The translations under genes and the position numbers were made by a program. Below, piece after piece: positions 8,797-17,810 of a DNA stretch of 64,000 nucleotides. The notes beneath the pieces are model-generated. The model ran no database searches and was not told the origin of the DNA. It saw nothing but the letters and a program-made list of their open reading frames with translations. Positions within the stretch are counted from its first letter, which is position 1, and each line of letters starts with the position of its first letter. This DNA is from Bacillus gaemokensis (GTDB taxonomy: Bacteria; Bacillota; Bacilli; Bacillales; Bacillaceae_G), in NCBI RefSeq assembly GCF_001590835.1, contig NZ_LTAQ01000001.1:635132-699131 (forward strand), read 5' to 3'.

Positions 8797-9720
8797 TTAT
8801 TCCCATCCTTTGTATATATCTTTACTTAAGTAACGCTCACTACTATCTGGAAAAATCGTTACAATATTTGTACCTGGTTTTGCTTTTTCAGCCTCTAATA
8901 AGCTTGCGTGAAATGCCGCTCCTGAAGAACTCCCAACAAGAAGGCCTTCTTTCTGCGCTAACTCTTTCACGCGTCTGAATGCATGTTGGTCCGAAATTGT
9001 ATAAATTCCATCGAAATAAGATGTTTTTAAAAATGGCGGAATAAATTCAAGACCGATTCCTTCTGTTTCATGTGAACCAGCTTCACCACCATTTAAAATA
9101 GATCCTTCCGGTTCTACAATTACTGTCTTAATTTTACTGTTCTGTTCTTTTAAATATGATGCAGTTCCCATAAAGGTTCCCCCAGTACCTGCACCTGCCA
9201 CAAATATATCAATCTCTCCTTGTAATGCATCCCATAACTCAGGGCCTAGTGTTTTAAAATAGGCACGGGGATTTGCATCATTTGCAAATTGGCTTGGAGA
9301 GTATGAATTTGGAATTTCTCTTTCTAATTCTTTTGCCTTTGCAATTGCACCAGTCATGCCTTTTTCAGTAGGGGTATGCACAACGGTTGCACCAAGTGCT
9401 TTCATTAACTCTTGCTTTTCAATACTGAATTTTTCCGGGACACAAACGATCACATGTAAATCATGCTCGAGTGCCGCAAGTGCCAGTCCAATACCAGTAT
9501 TCCCTGCTGTCGGTTCAATAATTGTTCCCCCTGGCGTTACAAGCCCTTTTTCCAGTGCATCTTCAATTAGTTCTCTTCCTAAGCGATCCTTCACGCTTCC
9601 ACCTGGATTATAAAATTCAAGCTTCGCAAATAAACGAACACCCTCTGGAAGTGAAAAACGAGTAATTTCTACAACTGGTGTATGGCCAATTAATTCATGA
9701 ACTCCACGATATACTTTCAT
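8797..9720 (-). CDS. mccA: O-acetylserine-dependent cystathionine beta-synthase
   Basis: 307 residues from ATG (MKVYRGVHELIGHTPVVEI), the exact B. subtilis MccA length; AAGGAGG lies 8 nt upstream, so the longer open frame is not used. A fold-type II PLP enzyme: the catalytic Lys is in GGSVKDR, with PTAGNTGIG for the substrate loop and a GAGTGGT phosphate-binding loop. MccA condenses homocysteine with O-acetylserine to cystathionine, the first reverse-transsulfuration step, before MccB. CysK-like cysteine synthase is the alternative by sequence alone. Cytoplasmic. Downstream of the mtnN terminator hairpin, so read-through or a separate promoter is needed. Confidence 0.9.
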   Translation of the reverse strand: MKVYRGVHELIGHTPVVEITRFSLPEGVRLFAKLEFYNPGGSVKDRLGRELIEDALEKGLVTPGGTIIEPTAGNTGIGLALAALEHDLHVIVCVPEKFSIEKQELMKALGATVVHTPTEKGMTGAIAKAKELEREIPNSYSPSQFANDANPRAYFKTLGPELWDALQGEIDIFVAGAGTGGTFMGTASYLKEQNSKIKTVIVEPEGSILNGGEAGSHETEGIGLEFIPPFLKTSYFDGIYTISDQHAFRRVKELAQKEGLLVGSSSGAAFHASLLEAEKAKPGTNIVTIFPDSSERYLSKDIYKGWE

Positions 9721-9750
9721 CGTGTTCTCCTCCTTGTTTGCCAATAAAGA

Positions 9751-9796
9751 AAAGGCAACTGTATGTATTTTCTTTATATGAGACAGTTGCCTTTTT
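9751..9796 (-). terminator. Hairpin between mtnN and mccA
   Basis: AAAGGCAACTGT (9751-9762) pairs with ACAGTTGCCTTTT (9783-9795), with a T-rich tail on the minus strand. It lies inside what is one operon in B. subtilis, so it may be a partial terminator lowering mccAB expression relative to yrrT-mtnN. Confidence 0.65.
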
Positions 9797-9802
9797 GTTA
9801 CA

Positions 9803-10498
9803 TTACTTTAACTCTTCTAATACTTTCACAATGAAGTTTGTAGAATGAAGAGCTGCTTGATCTAAAAATTGATCGAAAGAAACATCAGATTCTTTACCAG
9901 CAATATCAGAAAGTGCACGAATAATCACAAATGGTACTTTATATTGATGACATACTTGTGCAACCGCTGCCGCTTCCATTTCTACTGCATAAAGGTTTTC
10001 AAATTTATCGCGGATTGCTGCAACACGATTCGGATCACTCATAAATGAATCACCTGTTGCAATCATTCCTTTAACAACTTGAATCTTTTCTTCAGCCTTC
10101 ATACATTTCTCCGCTAATGTAACTAACTCCTCATCAGCTTTAAATCCTGGTGGCATACCTGGCACTTGACCATACTCATAATCAAATGCAGTTACATCCA
10201 CATCATGATGACGAACTTCTGTTGAAATGACAACATCACCAACGTTTAATGATTGATGGAACCCACCAGCTGAGCCAGTATTAATTACTTTTTCAGGTTG
10301 ATATCTCTCTAATAAAATTGTCGTTGACATAGCTGCGTTCACTTTACCAATACCTGACTTTAACAAGATTACTTCATGTCCTGCTAATGTCCCTTTCGTA
10401 AACTCACAACCTGCAACGGTTTCTGTTTCTGCTTGTTCTAATTTGTCACGCAAAATACGTACTTCTTCTTCCATTGCTCCAATTACAGCAATTCTCAA
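9803..10498 (-). CDS. mtnN: 5'-methylthioadenosine/S-adenosylhomocysteine nucleosidase
   Basis: 231 residues, standard length. Signature residues: Glu12 region (GAMEEEV), the phosphorylase-fold NTGSAGG near 76, [11 protein letters not shown] (substrate Glu near 173), and catalytic Asp in RALSDIAG near 197. It hydrolyses SAH and MTA to adenine plus S-ribosylhomocysteine or methylthioribose, detoxifying SAM by-products and feeding homocysteine recycling. It follows yrrT by 14 nt and leads towards mccA, matching the S-box-independent, CymR-controlled B. subtilis operon. Confidence 0.96.
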   Translation of the reverse strand: MRIAVIGAMEEEVRILRDKLEQAETETVAGCEFTKGTLAGHEVILLKSGIGKVNAAMSTTILLERYQPEKVINTGSAGGFHQSLNVGDVVISTEVRHHDVDVTAFDYEYGQVPGMPPGFKADEELVTLAEKCMKAEEKIQVVKGMIATGDSFMSDPNRVAAIRDKFENLYAVEMEAAAVAQVCHQYKVPFVIIRALSDIAGKESDVSFDQFLDQAALHSTNFIVKVLEELK

Positions 10499-10512
10499 TC
10501 TAATCCCTCTTT

Positions 10513-11151
10513 CTATTGCTTAGTTGCCTCCATTACCCACACGAAATGATTTCTTCTCGTAAATGTTACATGGAAGCCATTGTTTTCAAAAATAGATTGC
10601 ATGATCGGAATACGTGTATAGTATTCCGTTTGCAAATCATCTGCTAACTGATGAAAACCTCTCTGCTTTGCAACTTCGACAGTTTTATCATATGCTTCTT
10701 GATCTGCAAATATCGTATCAGCAAACACTATTTTACCACCTTTGTTTAGCAATTGACTATACTTCGCAATTGCTACATCTTTTTCTTCATCTGTTAGATG
10801 ATGAAACGCATAGGTGCTCACAATTGTATCAATAGCATTTGGGACATCAAAAGAAAGAAAATCTCCCTCTGTAATTGAAAATTCTTTCGGCAATTTTTCT
10901 TTTGCGATAGCACGCATTTCACGTGACGGCTCTATGCCGTAAACAGTGCGACCAGCAAGTAATAATTGATTTGTTAAATTGCCAGTGCCAACACCAAACT
11001 CTAATACATTTCCAAATGATTTGTTTACTACATCCTCTAAAATGTCCTCATAATGGGCGAAAACTTCTTTATATTGTATATCTTCGCCTTGTACGAATGA
11101 ATCATACGTATGAGCCCATTCATCAAATAAACCGTTAAATTCTGTACCCAT
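10513..11151 (-). CDS. yrrT: SAM-dependent methyltransferase YrrT
   Basis: 212 residues with a class I methyltransferase fold: motif [13 protein letters not shown] near 48-59, the acidic loop YGIEPS ending motif II, and TYAFHHL for motif IV. B. subtilis YrrT heads the yrrT-mtnN-mccA-mccB-yrhC operon; it is thought to act in the SAM-to-SAH direction, but its methyl acceptor is unknown. A good sigma-A promoter lies immediately upstream (11187-11215). First gene of the sulfur-recycling operon here. Confidence 0.9.
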   Translation of the reverse strand: MGTEFNGLFDEWAHTYDSFVQGEDIQYKEVFAHYEDILEDVVNKSFGNVLEFGVGTGNLTNQLLLAGRTVYGIEPSREMRAIAKEKLPKEFSITEGDFLSFDVPNAIDTIVSTYAFHHLTDEEKDVAIAKYSQLLNKGGKIVFADTIFADQEAYDKTVEVAKQRGFHQLADDLQTEYYTRIPIMQSIFENNGFHVTFTRRNHFVWVMEATKQ

Positions 11152-11162
11152 ATAAAATTCCC

Positions 11163-11215
11163 CTTTTTCTTATCGGTTTTATCAGTATGATATGCCCTAA
11201 TGGGGGAAATGTCAA
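11163..11215 (-). promoter_or_regulatory. yrrT operon promoter with possible CymR site
   Basis: Minus strand: -35 TTGACA (11215-11210), 17-bp spacer, -10 TATCAT (11192-11187). Just downstream, GATAAGAAAAAGGGGAATT resembles the GGAATT end of the CymR operator known upstream of this operon in B. subtilis. Promoter good; CymR site tentative. Confidence 0.65.
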
Positions 11216-11287
11216 TTGAAATGTACATGGTATTTCCTTCTTTTCTTTGTTACACTTAACTTGATTATGTAGAGAGGAGCGGTCTTT

Positions 11288-11503
11288 ATGTCATTTACCT
11301 TTGAAATGCTAGAAGATAAAGTGGAATTTTTTGAGGCTGCAAACTTAGTTTCTTTAGAAAAGAAAATTAACGAGCAAATTGACAATAACAAAGCACTTAT
11401 GCTAGAAGTTCATCACATTTCTCACCAAATGGTTATGGATCCCGAAAGCAAAAGACCTTATTATAGTGCCGTTGTTCATTTTAAATTAAAAAAATTACGC
11501 TAA
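11288..11503 (+). CDS. yrzA: DUF2536-type small protein (YrzA-like)
   Basis: 71 residues, no membrane segment or signal. Conserved core: KVEFFEAANLVSLEKKINEQIDNNKALMLEVHHISHQ followed by a short beta-rich YYSAVVHFKL tail, as in B. subtilis YrzA, which sits in the same place between yrrT and yrrS. AGAGAGGAG precedes the ATG. Monocistronic, divergent from yrrT, ending in a strong shared terminator with yrrS. Function unknown. Confidence 0.75.
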   Translation: MSFTFEMLEDKVEFFEAANLVSLEKKINEQIDNNKALMLEVHHISHQMVMDPESKRPYYSAVVHFKLKKLR

Positions 11504-11505
11504 CT

Positions 11506-11543
11506 AAAAAAGAGAGAGGTTCTTAAGAACCTCTCTCTTTTTT
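11506..11543. terminator. Bidirectional terminator between yrzA and yrrS
   Basis: AAAAAGAGAGAGGTTC pairs with GAACCTCTCTCTTTTT around a 4-nt loop, giving A and T tails on either side; it serves the convergent yrzA and yrrS genes. Confidence 0.9.
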
Positions 11544-12183
11544 AGTTTAGAGTTTGAACAAGTGTTGGCTTCCAACCCTCATTGTCTACCCAATCAATAT
11601 TTACATAATATCTTTTACCGCTTTGTTTATCTTGGACATTACCATACGCTTTTTGTTGACCGTTATTTCCAATGCGGTGAATGGTTAATTGTTCCACTGG
11701 AACTTCAATTGCAGAGGAAATGGCTTGCTTCATTTCATTCCAATCTGCTGATCCTTGTTTAAATGTCATTGCTGGTGTTGCACCTTGTTCTGTACCAATC
11801 GGCTTCCAAGAAGGTTTTGTGTAAGCTTCTTTAGCTTGTGGCTGTGTTTTTTCAGCTGGAACCTTTTCATTAGCTTTCGCTTCTTCCTCAGCTTTTTGTT
11901 TCTCTTCTTCAGCCTGTTTCTTCTCTTCTTCCTCTTTCTTCTTCTGCTCTTCTACTTTCGCTTGTTCTTCTTTATCTTTCTTTTTCTCAGCTTTACTATC
12001 TTTCTTCGTTTCCTGAGATACTTTCTTTTCTTTAGGAGACGCTTGTTCTGTTGTATCAGAAGTAAAGAATACTTGGTACGCTACAACAAGTACCGCTAAC
12101 AATACGATAGCAATTGCAATATTTAAAACACCGTTTTGACGACGTTTTTGTTGTTTCTTTTGGAATCTAGATCCTCCTGCCAT
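11542..12183 (-). CDS. yrrS: YrrS-type membrane-anchored DUF1510 protein
   Basis: 213 residues. A basic N-terminus (RFQKKQQKRRQNG) leads to one transmembrane helix at about 19-41, then a long extracytoplasmic Lys/Glu-rich region (about 48-110, with EEQKKKEEEEKKQAEEEK) likely helical or coiled coil, and a globular C-terminal DUF1510 domain ending in WKPTLVQTLN. This is the layout of B. subtilis YrrS, encoded next to pbpI (yrrR), suggesting a cell-wall role, although none is established. GGAGG lies 8 nt before the ATG. Confidence 0.88.
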   Translation of the reverse strand: MAGGSRFQKKQQKRRQNGVLNIAIAIVLLAVLVVAYQVFFTSDTTEQASPKEKKVSQETKKDSKAEKKKDKEEQAKVEEQKKKEEEEKKQAEEEKQKAEEEAKANEKVPAEKTQPQAKEAYTKPSWKPIGTEQGATPAMTFKQGSADWNEMKQAISSAIEVPVEQLTIHRIGNNGQQKAYGNVQDKQSGKRYYVNIDWVDNEGWKPTLVQTLN

Positions 12184-12299
12184 TCTTCAAACCTCCATGC
12201 AGTTTTTCCTACTTGCTATTGTAACATTAAATCTAAAAAGGTTGAACAATTACAATGATATTTTAACGAAATGACAATATTTAATAACCAATTGCAAGA

Positions 12300-14051
12300 T
12301 TACTTCCTGCTTTCCCACCCTGCAATGTCTTCTACCAATTCTTTAAAAATTGGTGTTACTTTATTTTGATTACTATTTGTTTCTATATCAACTACAACTA
12401 AAGCATATCTTGGTTGTTCATAGGGAAAATAGCCGGCGAACCAACGATTTACCTTCTCTCCTTTTCCAGTTTGTGCTGTCCCTGATTTTCCAGCAATAGA
12501 TAATGGCAATGATCGAAAAGCAGCGCCCGTTCCTTTCTCCATCGTTACAACATTTCTTAATAATTCCTGTACCTTCTTCACCGTTCCATAAGAAAGTTGT
12601 CTTCCTTCCAACTTATGCTCCTCAAATCGGAAGAATTCCGTTCCATTTCTATACCTTACTTCATTCACAGCTTTTACTTCTCGCTTCTCTCCATTCCTAG
12701 CAATTGTAGCCATCATATTTGCTACAGCTAAAGGCGATACTTTTACATCCTTTTGCCCAATTGCTGTTTGTGCAACTGCCTTATGGCTACCTTTATTTTG
12801 TTCCCCGTTCCAAACTATTGCTTTCTTTTCTTCTGGTAACTGTTTAAATTCGGATGTATGAAACACAGTGCCTTTCCAACCAACTGTTTCACTCGCTCCT
12901 AATGCCTCCAAATACGTTTCCATCACCTGTTTATCCTTTTGTATTAATTCGTTACCAAGGACCGCAAATGCCCGGTTACAGCTTCTTACAAAACTCTCTG
13001 TAAAATTTAATTTCCCCATCATAACTTGCGGCGTGTTCTCACCATATGGGTCGGTATCACAATTAAATGTGCGACCAGATGTCAAATTGTTATCAATCGC
13101 TGCAGCTGCTACAACTGTTTTAAAGACAGACCCAGGAAAATGCGGTGTTAGCATTTGATTCTCCATACTTTGCTTATATGCCATTTTATCATTCATCTGT
13201 AAGGACGGTTTACTCACCATTGCTACAATTTCATTCGTCTTCACATCAAGTAATACTAATCCGCCCTTTTTCAGTCCATGTTTTTGGACGAGTTCCTCTG
13301 CTTTTTGTTGCAACGATTTTTCTATCGTTGTTTGAATTGTCACAGGATAAAAAGGGTTTCCGGGAGAAGTGTATTTTGCACGCTTCCCAAAAATCGGTTC
13401 TCCCTGCCTATCTACTTGATACAGCACTTTTGTTTCTCCATCTGTCATTACAAACTCATCAAATGATTGCTGTAAACCAGAAATACCGATGGGTGTTTGA
13501 CTAGGCAATTTCTTTATTTTCTCATACCTCTTTTTAAATTCTTTCTCATTCTCTCCTACTACGCCAATTAAATGTTCAGCTTCTGATAATTGCTTCATCC
13601 TCACCTCTGTTGCCACCATACCTAACATATCAGCACCGTTCACTCTCTCCATCTGCTCTTTTGTCAATTTAAATGGTCGATCACCTCTTTGAAATATAAA
13701 TGGTTTACGTCTATCTTTCATTTGTCTACTCATGTCTTGCCCTGGCACACCAATGATATGCGCAATTTTCTCTAACATGTCATTTTTTATTTGTAAAAAT
13801 GGAAAAATAATTAATACTGGATAGCTTTCTTCGCCGAGTTCTATTCCATTTCGATCAACAAAATGGCCCCTACCATCATCCACTGTGATCGCTTGCGTCC
13901 GTTGGATAACACTTTTTTCAATTAAATTTATATGCTTATCCGTAAATGACTCCGTAGCTATAAGTTGTATTTGTATCAGTCTACCAAGTAGTACGAACAT
14001 GATGCACATAAAACATAGTAAGGTGATCATAATTCTCCGCTTCATTTTCAT
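12300..14051 (-). CDS. pbpI: Class B penicillin-binding protein PbpI-like (PBP4b)
   Basis: 583 residues from ATG (MKMKRRIMITLL), close to the 584 of B. subtilis PbpI. One N-terminal membrane anchor (about 5-25), a dimerisation/NTF2-free pedestal region, then the transpeptidase domain with the active-site Ser in GSVFKT, second motif SCN in RSCNRAF, and KSGTAQTG. It cross-links peptidoglycan outside the membrane; in B. subtilis the gene is sporulation-associated. Its ribosome binding site (GAGGTG) lies in the 3' arm of a 9-bp hairpin followed by six Ts, so expression may be attenuated. Neighbours are greA upstream and yrrS downstream. Confidence 0.9.
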   Translation of the reverse strand: MKMKRRIMITLLCFMCIMFVLLGRLIQIQLIATESFTDKHINLIEKSVIQRTQAITVDDGRGHFVDRNGIELGEESYPVLIIFPFLQIKNDMLEKIAHIIGVPGQDMSRQMKDRRKPFIFQRGDRPFKLTKEQMERVNGADMLGMVATEVRMKQLSEAEHLIGVVGENEKEFKKRYEKIKKLPSQTPIGISGLQQSFDEFVMTDGETKVLYQVDRQGEPIFGKRAKYTSPGNPFYPVTIQTTIEKSLQQKAEELVQKHGLKKGGLVLLDVKTNEIVAMVSKPSLQMNDKMAYKQSMENQMLTPHFPGSVFKTVVAAAAIDNNLTSGRTFNCDTDPYGENTPQVMMGKLNFTESFVRSCNRAFAVLGNELIQKDKQVMETYLEALGASETVGWKGTVFHTSEFKQLPEEKKAIVWNGEQNKGSHKAVAQTAIGQKDVKVSPLAVANMMATIARNGEKREVKAVNEVRYRNGTEFFRFEEHKLEGRQLSYGTVKKVQELLRNVVTMEKGTGAAFRSLPLSIAGKSGTAQTGKGEKVNRWFAGYFPYEQPRYALVVVDIETNSNQNKVTPIFKELVEDIAGWESRK

Positions 14052-14084
14052 AAAAAACACCTCGTCTTTCAGTTTAGACGAGGT
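14052..14084 (-). promoter_or_regulatory. Hairpin sequestering the pbpI ribosome binding site
   Basis: ACCTCGTCT/AGACGAGGT stem (14076-14084 with 14059-14067), 8-nt loop, then GTTTTTT before the ATG at 14051. The 3' arm contains the GAGGTG ribosome binding site. It could act as a terminator, a translation block, or both. Confidence 0.6.
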
Positions 14085-14120
14085 TTCATTCCTTTTATAC
14101 AAATCATACTTTCACTTTAT

Positions 14121-14157
14121 AAAAAAAGGTCACTCATATCAATATGAGTGACCTTTT
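14121..14157. terminator. Terminator after greA
   Basis: AAAGGTCACTCATAT (14125-14139) pairs with ATATGAGTGACCTTT around CA, with A and T runs on both sides; 4 nt past the greA stop. Confidence 0.88.
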
Positions 14158-14160
14158 TCA

Positions 14161-14637
14161 TTATTTTACAGAAACAATCTCAACTTGCATTTCTCCGCCT
14201 GGTGTTTGGATTGCTACTTTTTCACCAATTTGCTTACCAAGTAAGCTCTTTGCGATTGGAGAATCGTTAGAGATTCTTCCTTCAAACGGATCAGCTTCTG
14301 CACTACCAACGATTGTGTAAGCTTCTTCATCTCCATCTGGTAATTCTTTAAACGTTACCGTTTTACCTAATGTTACAACTGTAGATTCTTCGCCATTATC
14401 TTCAATGATGACTGCGTTACGAATCATATTTTCTAATTGTGTAATACGTCCTTCTACAAACGCTTGCTCATCTTTTGCTGCATCGTACTCAGAGTTCTCA
14501 GAAAGATCCCCGAAACTACGCGCGATTTTAATACGCTCTACAACTTCCTTACGTCGTACTGTTTTTAATTGTTCAACTTCATTCTCTAACTTTTGTTTTC
14601 CCTCAAGTGTCATAGGGTATGTTTTTTCTGTTGCCAT
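14161..14637 (-). CDS. greA: Transcription elongation factor GreA
   Basis: 158 residues from [17 protein letters not shown], the usual length; AAGGAG sits 8 nt upstream, so an in-frame ATG 9 nt earlier is not preferred. N-terminal antiparallel coiled coil (about 10-75) carries the acidic tip [13 protein letters not shown] with the conserved Asp/Glu that stimulates RNA polymerase transcript cleavage; the C-terminal FKBP-like domain ends with [11 protein letters not shown]. Rescues backtracked polymerase. Encoded downstream of udk as in B. subtilis, but hairpins in the 280-bp gap suggest a separate transcript. Confidence 0.97.
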   Translation of the reverse strand: MATEKTYPMTLEGKQKLENEVEQLKTVRRKEVVERIKIARSFGDLSENSEYDAAKDEQAFVEGRITQLENMIRNAVIIEDNGEESTVVTLGKTVTFKELPDGDEEAYTIVGSAEADPFEGRISNDSPIAKSLLGKQIGEKVAIQTPGGEMQVEIVSVK

Positions 14638-14694
14638 GTTTTCCACTCCTTTTATATACCAATCCCCCGAAAAAAAGAGGAGTTCAATATGAAA

Positions 14695-14725
14695 ACTCCT
14701 CCGCCTTATTATATAGCGGAGGTTT
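14695..14725 (-). terminator. Terminator-like hairpin upstream of greA
   Basis: CCTCCGC/GCGGAGG stem with an 11-nt AT-rich loop and a short T run on the minus strand, between udk and greA. Confidence 0.5.
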
Positions 14726-14867
14726 CTAGCGCAATAACACCAGTGGAGTTGTCACATACAACCCCGTATTTTTCCAATTCTTCCTTAATATAAAGAAGAT
14801 ATGTATGGAAATCTCATATAAATATGCCCCCACCTAGCATTAGGTGAGGTTGCATGATTCATTGTAT

Positions 14868-14901
14868 TCGATAAGAAGGAAAAAAATCCCTTCCTATCGT
14901 A
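14868..14901 (-). terminator. Terminator-like hairpin after udk
   Basis: CGATAGGAAGG pairs with CCTTCTTATCG around a T-rich loop, 18 nt beyond the udk stop in the minus direction. The T run is in the loop rather than after the stem, so termination is uncertain. Confidence 0.4.
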
Positions 14902-14918
14902 TATCTTTTACTATGCTA

Positions 14919-15557
14919 TTACAAATTTACTTTTTGTTCAAGAATTGTTGCTATTTTTGTAACCATAATATCAATTGCAACATGATTTTGTCCACCTTCT
15001 GGGATAATAATATCCGCAAATTTCTTAGAAGGCTCGATAAATTGATTATGCATTGGACGCACAACATTTACATATTGTTCGATAACAGAGTCCATTGTAC
15101 GACCACGTTCTTTAATATCGCGTTGCATGCGACGTAAAATACGCAAGTCTGCATCTGTATCAACAAACAGCTTAATGTCCATTAATTCGCAAAGACGTGG
15201 GTCTTCTAAAATTAGAATTCCTTCTAGAATAATTACATCTTTCGGTTCAACGGGAATGATTTCTTCTGACCGAGTATGCAATGTATAGTCATACACAGGC
15301 TTCTCAATCGGTGCATAATCAAGCAACTGATGCAAGTGCTCAATTAACAAATCATTATCAAATGCTAATGGATGATCATAATTTGTTTTTAAACGCTCTT
15401 CCATCGGTAAATGGCTTTGATTTTTATAATAATAATCTTGTTCCAAAATTAAAATCGAATGACCTTGAAAATGATCAAAGATTGCTTTTGTTACACTTGT
15501 CTTACCAGATCCTGAACCACCAGCAATTCCAATTACAACAGGCTTGTTCGTCCCCAT
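14919..15557 (-). CDS. udk: Uridine kinase
   Basis: 212 residues. P-loop [12 protein letters not shown] at about 10-21, the family's Asp in EQDYYYKNQ, and the lid/base motif [21 protein letters not shown]. Phosphorylates uridine and cytidine with ATP or GTP in pyrimidine salvage. Last gene of the trmR-trhP1-trhP2-udk cluster, 17 nt after trhP2, the same order as in B. subtilis (yrrM-yrrN-yrrO-udk). Confidence 0.96.
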   Translation of the reverse strand: MGTNKPVVIGIAGGSGSGKTSVTKAIFDHFQGHSILILEQDYYYKNQSHLPMEERLKTNYDHPLAFDNDLLIEHLHQLLDYAPIEKPVYDYTLHTRSEEIIPVEPKDVIILEGILILEDPRLCELMDIKLFVDTDADLRILRRMQRDIKERGRTMDSVIEQYVNVVRPMHNQFIEPSKKFADIIIPEGGQNHVAIDIMVTKIATILEQKVNL

Positions 15558-15574
15558 TCAACTACCACTCTTTC

Positions 15575-16855
15575 TTATTGAAGTATGCTTTTTCGCATCA
15601 TGTTGTTCACATACACTGGTTGATCCACTTTGAATTTCACGATTTGCAACGGATGTCTCGCTGCATCTAATTCGTTTCCATCCTCATCCCAAATTTTCTC
15701 CACCGTTTGTGTAAAGTTTTCTATTTCTGGTCCAAAGAACTCAACTTCATGACCTGGTTTGAAGTAATTGCGCTGCTGAATCGTCACAATACCTGTTTCT
15801 TCGTTATAATCTAACACTAAACCAGCAAAATCATACGTTGTTTTCTTACTATGATTTCCATACATTTGTTCTTGATGCCCAGGAACTCCTTCAAAGAATG
15901 CTGGAGCTGTATCACGATTTGCACATTTATCAAGCTCATCTAACCATTCTTGTTTAAACTCAAAGTTATCAGGATCCGCACAATACGTATCAATTACTTT
16001 GCGATATACAGTTGCTACCGTCGCTACATAATGAATAGATTTCATACGACCTTCTACTTTTAAGCTGTCAATTCCAATTTCAATCATTTTTGGAATTGAC
16101 AGAATCAGATTTAAGTCTTTTGGACTCATCGCAAAATGTTCATCGCCTTCTTGGAATAAAGGAAGTTCTTCTGCTTCTTTATGTTGTGATACTGTTTGTA
16201 CTAGATCATAATCCCAGCGACAAGATTGACAACAACCACCGCGGTTTGAGTCACGTGCTGTCATATGGTTACTTAATGTACATCTTCCGGAATATGCAAT
16301 GCACATTGCACCATGGACGAAGGCTTCAATTTCAACATCAACATTTTCTTTAATTTCCTTCATTTCTTCATAGCCGACTTCACGCGCTAATACAAGACGA
16401 TGTAAGCCTTCTTCTTTCCAATACTGTGCTGCTTTCCAGTTGGATAGTGATTGCTGTGTACTTAAATGTACTTCAACAGAAGGTGCTACACGTTTACACG
16501 TCTCAATAATAAGCGGATCTGCAACGATAATACCTGTTACACCAGCTTTTTCAATCCCTCGTAAATATTCTTCAAGTCCATCCATATTTTCATTATGCGC
16601 AAAGATATTTGTTGTTACATATATTTTCGCACCATATTTCTTTGCAAATTCAACGCCTTCTGCCATTTCTTCCAGCGTAAAGTTACCTGCATTTGAACGA
16701 AGGCCAAATTCTTGTCCACCTAAATATACAGCATCTGCACCATAATGGATAGCTACTTTTAATTTTTCTAAATTACCTGCAGGGATTAACAGTTCAGGTT
16801 TTTTCACAATAACGCGTTTTCCATCGACTACTCGTGAAATTTCTTGTACAGTCAT
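15575..16855 (-). CDS. trhP2: U32 peptidase-family tRNA hydroxylation protein TrhP2
   Basis: 426 residues. Peptidase U32 signature with conserved cysteines: EAFVHGAMCIAYSGRCTLSNHMT, then RGGCCQSCRW, and PKDLNLILSIPKMIEIGIDSLKVEGRMKS. B. subtilis YrrO is TrhP2, which with TrhP1 catalyses prephenate-dependent 5-hydroxylation of the wobble uridine (ho5U34) in tRNAs; the cysteines likely bind an iron-sulfur cluster. Listed as collagenase-like protease in older annotation, but no protease activity is implied. 18 nt downstream of trhP1; AGGAGG-type site (GAGGGTG) before ATG. Confidence 0.9.
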   Translation of the reverse strand: MTVQEISRVVDGKRVIVKKPELLIPAGNLEKLKVAIHYGADAVYLGGQEFGLRSNAGNFTLEEMAEGVEFAKKYGAKIYVTTNIFAHNENMDGLEEYLRGIEKAGVTGIIVADPLIIETCKRVAPSVEVHLSTQQSLSNWKAAQYWKEEGLHRLVLAREVGYEEMKEIKENVDVEIEAFVHGAMCIAYSGRCTLSNHMTARDSNRGGCCQSCRWDYDLVQTVSQHKEAEELPLFQEGDEHFAMSPKDLNLILSIPKMIEIGIDSLKVEGRMKSIHYVATVATVYRKVIDTYCADPDNFEFKQEWLDELDKCANRDTAPAFFEGVPGHQEQMYGNHSKKTTYDFAGLVLDYNEETGIVTIQQRNYFKPGHEVEFFGPEIENFTQTVEKIWDEDGNELDAARHPLQIVKFKVDQPVYVNNMMRKSILQ

Positions 16856-16873
16856 TTCCTACACCCTCCTCGT

Positions 16874-17803
16874 TTAGTAAACCGTTTCTTTAAAGAAGAA
16901 TCCTGTATCTAACGGACGATTTACTGGTTGAATTTGTTCTATCTCTTTATATAAATCGTCTTTCACGTCATAATACGCATCGCGATCTTCTACACATAAA
17001 TCAATAGCTTTACGATATTTCTTTGTCACTTGGGTAATGTATTCAGAGCTTTTTAATACCCCGTCAATCTTCAAGCTATCAATTTCAGCATCAATAAGTT
17101 CATCTAACTCATCAATGAAGCAAATATCATTTGGACTCATAATATGAGTCCCATTTTCATCCTCATAAATTGGATATTTGTTATTACGTTCTGGATCATG
17201 TAAAAACATATTCTCTTCGTGCTTTTTCTTTTCAATTTCCAGATTACGATCTTGATACTCAAAGTAGTTTCCTACTAATGAACGTTTTGATTGGAACATG
17301 CATGTCATACCGTGAATTTGTACTTCTAGCTCTACTTCAGCGTTTTCTTTTAATTCAACAATTTCATCTAAGCTTAATTCACGTGCAAGTACAGCACGCT
17401 TTGCACCTTTTCGGCCCCAATAGTTACATGTGAACCAGTTCGTTGCTGTCGTTTCTGTATTCCAATGCATTTGCATGTTTGGCGCTACTTCACGTACAGT
17501 CATTAATACCGCTGGGTCTCCAAAAACAACTGCGTCTACATTTACTTCTTGTAAAAATGAAACGTAGTCTTTTAATTCTTCTACTTTGTCGTTATGGAAC
17601 ATAGCGTTCATTGCTACGTATACTTTCATACCATTTTCATGTGCAATGCTTACTGCCTGTTTCACATCATCACGTGAAAACTCCCCTGCTAAACGTAAAC
17701 CAAACTTTTGTTCACCGATCATTACTGCACTTGCCCCTGCTTTTGCAAGAGGTTCAATATCCGCCACCACTCTTGGCGTTACTAACAATTCAGGTTTTTT
17801 CAT
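16874..17803 (-). CDS. trhP1: U32 peptidase-family tRNA hydroxylation protein TrhP1
   Basis: 309 residues, shorter than TrhP2 and lacking its C-terminal beta-barrel. Shared core: PELLVTPRVVADIEPLAKAGA, EVQIHGMTCMFQSKRSLVGNYF, and a MSPNDICFIDELDELIDAEIDSLKIDG segment. It retains one Cys in the HGMTC position and lacks the CCxxC pair of TrhP2, consistent with a partner subunit. Corresponds to B. subtilis YrrN. Lies 7 nt after trmR, so translation of the cluster is probably coupled. Confidence 0.9.
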   Translation of the reverse strand: MKKPELLVTPRVVADIEPLAKAGASAVMIGEQKFGLRLAGEFSRDDVKQAVSIAHENGMKVYVAMNAMFHNDKVEELKDYVSFLQEVNVDAVVFGDPAVLMTVREVAPNMQMHWNTETTATNWFTCNYWGRKGAKRAVLARELSLDEIVELKENAEVELEVQIHGMTCMFQSKRSLVGNYFEYQDRNLEIEKKKHEENMFLHDPERNNKYPIYEDENGTHIMSPNDICFIDELDELIDAEIDSLKIDGVLKSSEYITQVTKKYRKAIDLCVEDRDAYYDVKDDLYKEIEQIQPVNRPLDTGFFFKETVY

Positions 17804-17810
17804 ACCCTTG

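Noticed and set aside
11755-12099. Phe/Leu-rich plus-strand ORF
   Set aside because: Antisense shadow of the Lys/Glu-rich yrrS coding sequence.
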